This document shows positions 60,100 through 64,000 of a stretch of 64,000 nucleotides of DNA, piece by piece. A model generated the notes under the pieces. That model searched no databases, was not told the origin of the DNA, and saw nothing but the letters and a program-made list of their open reading frames with translations. How positions within the stretch are numbered: position 1 is the first letter of the stretch; each line of letters begins with the position of its first letter. A program made the translations under genes and the position numbers. The DNA is from Pseudomonadota bacterium (GTDB taxonomy: Bacteria; Pseudomonadota; Gammaproteobacteria; Xanthomonadales; Rhodanobacteraceae), in NCBI GenBank assembly GCA_018240565.1, contig JAFEFO010000019.1:1-64000 (forward strand), given 5' to 3'.

Positions 60100-60864
60100 T
60101 CAAGCAAGATATCCGCCATCCACGGCGAAGCTTGCACCCGTGATGTAGCTCGCCGCCGGCGAACACAGGAACGCGATCATCGGCGCGATTTCCTCCGGTT
60201 GGGCGGCACGGCCGAGCGGAATCGCGCGCAGCAAGGGTTTCAGGATTTCCGGATTGCCGGTCAGCGCACTGGCGAATTTCGTTTCGGTGAGCCCCGGCAG
60301 CACGGCGTTGACGAGGATGCCGTATGGCGCGAGTTCGCGCGCGAACGACTCCGTCATCGATGCGATCGCCGCCTTGGTCATCGAATACACCGCCTGCCCC
60401 GGTGCGGCGCGACGTGCATTGACCGATGCGACGTTGACGATGACGCCGCCGCGTTCGCGCATCGCGCGCGCGGCGAGTTGCGAGGCCAGGAAATAGCCGC
60501 GGATATTGACCTCGACGGTCTTGTCGAACGCGGACATGGGCATGTCCAGCACCGGGCCGAAATACGGATTGGCCGCTGCGTTGTTGACGAGGATGTCGGG
60601 GCGCAGAGCGCGCTGCTCCAAATGCGTGAACAGCGCCTGGATCGATTCCTGTTCGCCGATATGCGCAGCAATCGCGACGGCCTTGCCACCCGCAGTCACG
60701 ATTTGTCCTGCGGCCACCTCGCAGGCCTCCTGCCGGCGACTGGATACGATTACTTGCGCACCCCAGCGCGCCAGCAATTGCGCGGTGGCCAGGCCAATGC
60801 CGCGGCTGGCGCCGGTGACGAGCGCGGTCTTGCCGGACAGATCGAAAAGCGTGGCGTGGGTCAT
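60100..60864 (-). CDS. SDR-family oxidoreductase
   Basis: The 254-aa classical short-chain dehydrogenase has cofactor motif TGASRGIGLATAQLL, the NNAAANPYFGPV active-site loop (NNAA in place of NNAG) and catalytic Tyr/Lys in GQAVYSMTKAAIASMTES. The end SFAVDGGYLA is typical. Substrate unknown; DHRS4-like or 3-oxoacyl reductase activity are options. The ATG at 60864 is preferred (GAGG upstream). It is convergent with polA and the sRNA, and divergent from the next SDR gene (59 bp). Confidence 0.88.
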   Translation of the reverse strand: MTHATLFDLSGKTALVTGASRGIGLATAQLLARWGAQVIVSSRRQEACEVAAGQIVTAGGKAVAIAAHIGEQESIQALFTHLEQRALRPDILVNNAAANPYFGPVLDMPMSAFDKTVEVNIRGYFLASQLAARAMRERGGVIVNVASVNARRAAPGQAVYSMTKAAIASMTESFARELAPYGILVNAVLPGLTETKFASALTGNPEILKPLLRAIPLGRAAQPEEIAPMIAFLCSPAASYITGASFAVDGGYLA

Positions 60865-60923
60865 CGCGGGCGACCTCGGAACTGGCATAGAATTTCAGCA
60901 TAGCAAACGCGGGAGGCGGCGCC

Positions 60924-61727
60924 ATGGAGCAAAAACGCGTGCTGATCACCGGCGCCGGCAGTGGCCTGGGCCGCGCACTTGCCTACTGCTTTGCCGAGCA
61001 CGGCTGGCGCGTGGCCTGCGCGGACATCCGCCTGGATCGCGCCCAGGACACGGTGCGCCTGATGCGCGAGTTCGGTGTCGGCGCGATGGCGCTCAAGGTC
61101 GACGTCGGCAGTGATGCCTCGGTGGAAGCCATGCACGATGAAATCCTCGCCGCCTGGGATGGCGTCGACGTCGTGATCAACAACGCCGGCGTCGCCTGCG
61201 CGGGCAGCGTCGCACAGACCTCGCTCGATGACTGGCGCTGGACGCTGAACATCGATCTCGTGGGCGTCGTGCGCGGCTGTCATGCCTTCCTGCCGGTGCT
61301 GCTCGAACAAGGCAGCGGCCACATCGTCAACATCGCCTCGTTCGCCGGCTTCATCAACGCGCCGCGCATGGCGGCGTATTCGGCGGCCAAGGCCGGCGTG
61401 ATCTCGCTGTCCGAGACCCTGCGCGCGGAACTGGCCGGCAGCGCGATCAAGGTGTCGGTCGTGTGCCCGGCGTTTTTCCCGACCAATCTGATGGACACGG
61501 CGCGCGCGCCGGAAGCCGACAAGGCGACGGCAAAGAAATTCATGGCCAAGTCGACGCAGAGCGCGGACGACGTGGCCGCGATCATCTACCGTGAAATCCA
61601 GCGCGGCACGTTCCTGATCCTGCCGACGAAAGGCGAGCGCGGGCGCTGGCGCGCCAAGCGCTTCGCCCCGGAATGGTTCTTCCGCAAGCTGGTGGCGATG
61701 GCCGCGAACATCGGGAGCAAGCCATGA
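60924..61727 (+). CDS. SDR-family oxidoreductase
   Basis: The 267-aa short-chain dehydrogenase has TGAGSGLGRALAYCFAEHGW, INNAGVACAG, the catalytic Ser and YSAAKAGVISLSETLRAELA, and an extended C-terminus (ERGRWRAKRFAPEWFFRKLV) as in SDRs acting on lipid-like substrates. GGGAGG precedes the ATG. Its stop overlaps the next start (ATGA), so the two genes form an operon. Confidence 0.88.
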   Translation: MEQKRVLITGAGSGLGRALAYCFAEHGWRVACADIRLDRAQDTVRLMREFGVGAMALKVDVGSDASVEAMHDEILAAWDGVDVVINNAGVACAGSVAQTSLDDWRWTLNIDLVGVVRGCHAFLPVLLEQGSGHIVNIASFAGFINAPRMAAYSAAKAGVISLSETLRAELAGSAIKVSVVCPAFFPTNLMDTARAPEADKATAKKFMAKSTQSADDVAAIIYREIQRGTFLILPTKGERGRWRAKRFAPEWFFRKLVAMAANIGSKP

Positions 61728-62800
61728 GCCGCCTGCTGATCTACGGCGCCAATGGCTACACCGGCAAACTCGTTGCGCGCGAAGCCGCGCGGCGTGGCCT
61801 CAAACCCTTGCTCGCCGGACGCAATCGTGACGAACTCGATGCACTGGCGAAGGAACTGGATTTGTTGCGGCGCGTATTCGAACTCGCGCATCCGGCCGAA
61901 ATCGTGCGCAATCTCGACGGCGTGGGCGTGGTGCTGCACTGCGCCGGCCCGTTTTCGCAAACCTGTGCGCCGATGCTCAATGCGTGCCTGGACGCGAACG
62001 TGCATTACCTGGACATCACCGGCGAGATCGACGTCTTCGAGCTGTGCCATCGCACGCATGCGCGCGCGCAACACCAGGGCGTCGTCGTGCTGCCCGGTTC
62101 CGGTTTCGATGTGGTGCCCACCGATTGCGTCGCCGCGATGCTCAAGCGCAAGTTGCCGGATGCGAACGCGCTGGTGCTCGCCTTCGAGGCCGGCGGCGGC
62201 CCGAGCCCCGGCACCGCGCTCACCAGCGTCGAGGGACTTGCCCGCGGCGGCCGCGCGCGCATCGGCGGCGAGGTGAAACCGGTTCCATTGGCGTGGAAAG
62301 TCCGCGAATTTTTGCGCGATGGCAAGCCACGCACGGCGATGACGATTCCGTGGGGCGACGTGTACACGGCGCACGTTTCCACCGGCATTGCCAACATCGA
62401 AACCTACATGGCCGTGTCGCCGAAAACAATCCAGCGCCTGCGCTGGCTGCGGTACATCCAGCCAATGCTTGGTCTCGCACCGGTGCAAGCGTTCATGAAG
62501 CGACGCGTGCGCGCGGCGACACCGGGGCCGAGCGAACAGCGCCGCCGCGACACCGGCTGCCACGTCTGGGGCGAGGTGCGCAATGTGGCGGGTCGGCAGG
62601 CGGTGCTCGAACTGCATACCCCGAACGGCTACGAGCTGACCGCAACCGCGGCACTTGGAATCGCTGAATACCTGCTGGGCCGCACCAGTCCGCCCGCGGG
62701 CGGCTACTTCACGCCGTCGCAGCTGATGGGCGCCGACTACGTTCTCAAACTGCCGGGCGTGCGCCTGATCGAACCCCCTCAGGTTGCGGCAAACGCCTGA
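61724..62800 (+). CDS. saccharopine dehydrogenase-like NAD(P)-binding protein
   Basis: The 358-aa protein begins MSRLLIYGANGYTGKLVARE, a nucleotide-binding fold with GxxGxxG. VVLHCAGPFSQTCAPMLNAC and YLDITGEIDVFELCHRTHAR resemble saccharopine-dehydrogenase-like proteins and trans-acting enoyl reductases. The C-terminal half is weakly conserved. It is coupled to the SDR gene upstream by ATGA, suggesting a shared lipid or secondary-metabolite pathway, which is inference. Confidence 0.8.
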   Translation: MSRLLIYGANGYTGKLVAREAARRGLKPLLAGRNRDELDALAKELDLLRRVFELAHPAEIVRNLDGVGVVLHCAGPFSQTCAPMLNACLDANVHYLDITGEIDVFELCHRTHARAQHQGVVVLPGSGFDVVPTDCVAAMLKRKLPDANALVLAFEAGGGPSPGTALTSVEGLARGGRARIGGEVKPVPLAWKVREFLRDGKPRTAMTIPWGDVYTAHVSTGIANIETYMAVSPKTIQRLRWLRYIQPMLGLAPVQAFMKRRVRAATPGPSEQRRRDTGCHVWGEVRNVAGRQAVLELHTPNGYELTATAALGIAEYLLGRTSPPAGGYFTPSQLMGADYVLKLPGVRLIEPPQVAANA

Positions 62801-62812
62801 TTCTGCTGTAAT
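62784..62812 (+). promoter_or_regulatory. candidate rpmB-rpmG promoter
   Basis: TTGCGG (62784-62789) and TGTAAT (62807-62812) at 17-base spacing overlap the end of the upstream gene; the predicted leader is about 95 nt. Confidence 0.6.
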
Positions 62813-62843
62813 ACGCGGCTCGCTGCGCAATTTTGCGGCGAAT

Positions 62844-62884
62844 CCAGCAGTTTTGCTGGGCCGATGCCGCCCTGGCTAAGGGCG
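62844..62884 (+). promoter_or_regulatory. two hairpins in the rpmB leader
   Basis: CCAGCA/TGCTGG (62844-62849 with 62854-62859) and CGCCCT/AGGGCG (62868-62873 with 62879-62884) lie between the promoter and the rpmB ribosome-binding site. They could take part in autogenous control, but nothing proves it. Confidence 0.4.
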
Positions 62885-62912
62885 CTCCCGTTCAACATCG
62901 AGGAAGGTTCCG

Positions 62913-63149
62913 ATGGCCAAAGTCTGCCAAGTCACCGGCAAGCGCGCACAGTCCGGCAACAATGTGTCGCATGCCAACAACAAAACCCGGCGCCGCTGGC
63001 TGCCGAACCTGCACGAGCGCCGTTTCTGGGTGCCGAGCGAAAAGCGTTGGGTGAAACTGCGCGTTTCGTCCCAGGCCCTGCGCACGATCGACAAGAACGG
63101 CATCGAAACCGTCCTCGCCGAACTGCGCGGCAAGGGCGAGAAGATCTAA
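62913..63149 (+). CDS. rpmB: 50S ribosomal protein L28
   Basis: The 78-aa protein begins [20 protein letters not shown] and continues [19 protein letters not shown], the clear L28 signature. A strong GAGGAAGG lies before the ATG. It is the first gene of the conserved rpmB-rpmG pair. Confidence 0.98.
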   Translation: MAKVCQVTGKRAQSGNNVSHANNKTRRRWLPNLHERRFWVPSEKRWVKLRVSSQALRTIDKNGIETVLAELRGKGEKI

Positions 63150-63161
63150 GGAGCAAACACC

Positions 63162-63326
63162 ATGGCATCCAAGCGCGACAAGATCCGCCTCGTGTCCTCG
63201 GCCGAAACCGGCCATTTCTACACGACCGACAAGAACAAGAAGACCACGACCGACAAGATCGAGATGAAGAAATACGATCCGGTCGTGCGCAAGCACGTGA
63301 TCTACAAGGAAGCGAAGATCAAGTAA
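63162..63326 (+). CDS. rpmG: 50S ribosomal protein L33
   Basis: The 54-aa protein begins [20 protein letters not shown], followed by [20 protein letters not shown] and ending VIYKEAKIK, matching L33. The cysteines of zinc-binding L33 variants are absent. It lies 12 bp after rpmB with GGAG upstream. Confidence 0.97.
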   Translation: MASKRDKIRLVSSAETGHFYTTDKNKKTTTDKIEMKKYDPVVRKHVIYKEAKIK

Positions 63327-63390
63327 GTGCAGGATGCACTCATCCCGTGCAGTACATGGATATCCGTTGACACGGGATCCGGCTTCGGTA

Positions 63391-63424
63391 AACAAAAACC
63401 CGCTTCGGCGGGTTTTTTGTTTGT
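63391..63424 (+). terminator. Rho-independent terminator of rpmB-rpmG
   Basis: Stem 63395-63403 with 63408-63416, TTCG tetraloop and six T: a textbook terminator. Confidence 0.95.
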
Positions 63425-63506
63425 GCGGCAGGTGGCGCACGTTTCAACACACGCAAGTGCGACGGTGGCATAGTGCCGGCAGCATTTGTCGAATCGAGGA
63501 TTGGCC

Positions 63507-64000
63507 GTGAGTACCGCTAGCCCACCGGATACATCGACACGGCACGACCAGCACGGACACTGGCCGCAGGCCGAATCGGTCGAAGACTTTCGCCACAACC
63601 TCGCGGCGGTGCATGCGCGCATGGCGGCGGCTTGCCGGCGCGTTGGCCGCGACCCGGCCAGCGTGCGCCTGCTGCCGGTCAGCAAGACCAAACCCGAGGC
63701 GACGCTGCGCATGGCCTACGCGGCCGGTTGCCGCCTGCTGGGCGAGAACAAGCCGCAGGAGGCTTATCACAAGTGGGAGGCGATGGCCGATCTCGTCGAT
63801 TTGCACTGGTCGATCATCGGCCACCTGCAGACCAACAAGGCCAAGTACGTGGCGCGCTTTGCCAGCGAATTCCAGGCACTGGACAGCCTGCGCGTGGCCG
63901 GAGCGCTGGAAAACCGCCTGCAGATCGAAGGCCGCGGCATGGACGTCTTCGTGCAGGTCAACACTTCGGGCGAGGCCAGCAAGTTCGGATTGCATCCGGA
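63507..64000 (+). CDS. YggS/PLPBP-family PLP homeostasis protein (3' end outside window)
   Basis: This pyridoxal-phosphate-binding regulator (COG0325) keeps vitamin B6 and amino-acid pools balanced. A GTG start at 63507 follows GAGGA by 6 bases. About 164 residues are visible. The PLP lysine is in LLPVSKTKPEATLRMAYAAG. Further family blocks are LLGENKPQEAYHKWEAM, WSIIGHLQTNKAKYVARFA and FVQVNTSGEASKFGLHP. An N-terminal extension of about 25 residues (His/Ser-rich) precedes the usual start. The frame is open to the window edge. Confidence 0.9.
   Translation, partial: MSTASPPDTSTRHDQHGHWPQAESVEDFRHNLAAVHARMAAACRRVGRDPASVRLLPVSKTKPEATLRMAYAAGCRLLGENKPQEAYHKWEAMADLVDLHWSIIGHLQTNKAKYVARFASEFQALDSLRVAGALENRLQIEGRGMDVFVQVNTSGEASKFGLHP

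Overview
The window is a GC-rich, gene-dense stretch of a gammaproteobacterial chromosome that looks like order Xanthomonadales, probably a Rhodanobacteraceae-type genus. This is inferred from gene order and style: DUF2782 beside polA, def/LysM/dprA/topA/tsaC together, a TopA with a Lys/Ala-rich tail and no zinc fingers, a long TonB-dependent receptor beside an S9 peptidase, and a C-rich-loop small RNA after polA. No database search was possible, so the genus is not claimed.

Layout. 1-2.7 kb: the tail of an ISL3-type transposase, a small unknown gene, then mnmG. 2.7-9.1 kb: a YbaY-like lipoprotein, a TonB-dependent receptor and a secreted S9 peptidase. 9.2-14.8 kb: glyQS (minus), divergent from a GspE/PulE-type ATPase and a glutamine amidotransferase. 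14.9-18.4 kb (minus): a tiny ribbon-helix-helix-like gene, tatABC, a SYLF protein and a CTERM-tailed secreted protein. 18.6-25.6 kb: hemH and a hydrolase; a SprT/YgjP-like protease, rdgC and ttcA on the minus strand; uvrD. 25.7-33.1 kb: an exported protein, a YdeP-type molybdoenzyme with its maturation factor fdhD, a Rieske oxygenase and a two-component pair. 33.35-34.1 kb: a tRNA-Ile(CAU) split by a group I intron, divergent from a small HNH gene. 34.2-39.7 kb: rpoD, dtd, an LpxL-like acyltransferase, and an hbdH-patatin-TPR operon. 39.8-49.4 kb: ntrX, a GT9 glycosyltransferase, an ArnT-like transferase, ntrY, DUF4390, rsmB, fmt and def. 49.6-56.4 kb: LysM protein, dprA, topA, tsaC and an AMP-dependent ligase. 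56.5-64 kb: DUF2782, polA, a candidate sRNA, two SDRs, a saccharopine-dehydrogenase-like protein, rpmB-rpmG and a yggS-family gene cut by the window edge.

Most of the window is housekeeping (translation, tRNA modification, replication and repair, protein export). The unusual parts are RNA or repeat structures. First, a 236-nt IC3-like group I intron sits directly after the CAU anticodon of tRNA-Ile, next to a freestanding HNH gene whose promoter appears to overlap the tRNA promoter. Second, a three-copy intergenic element of about 120-145 bp (16.6, 20.5 and 23.3 kb) has hairpin arms that change in a compensatory way between copies. Third, an RNA of about 123 nt after polA displays three C-rich loops. 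Fourth, a hairpin repeat is inserted in frame within polA. Two regulators also look catalytically or mechanistically atypical: an NtrX without the GAFTGA loop and a histidine kinase with an eroded ATP-binding domain.
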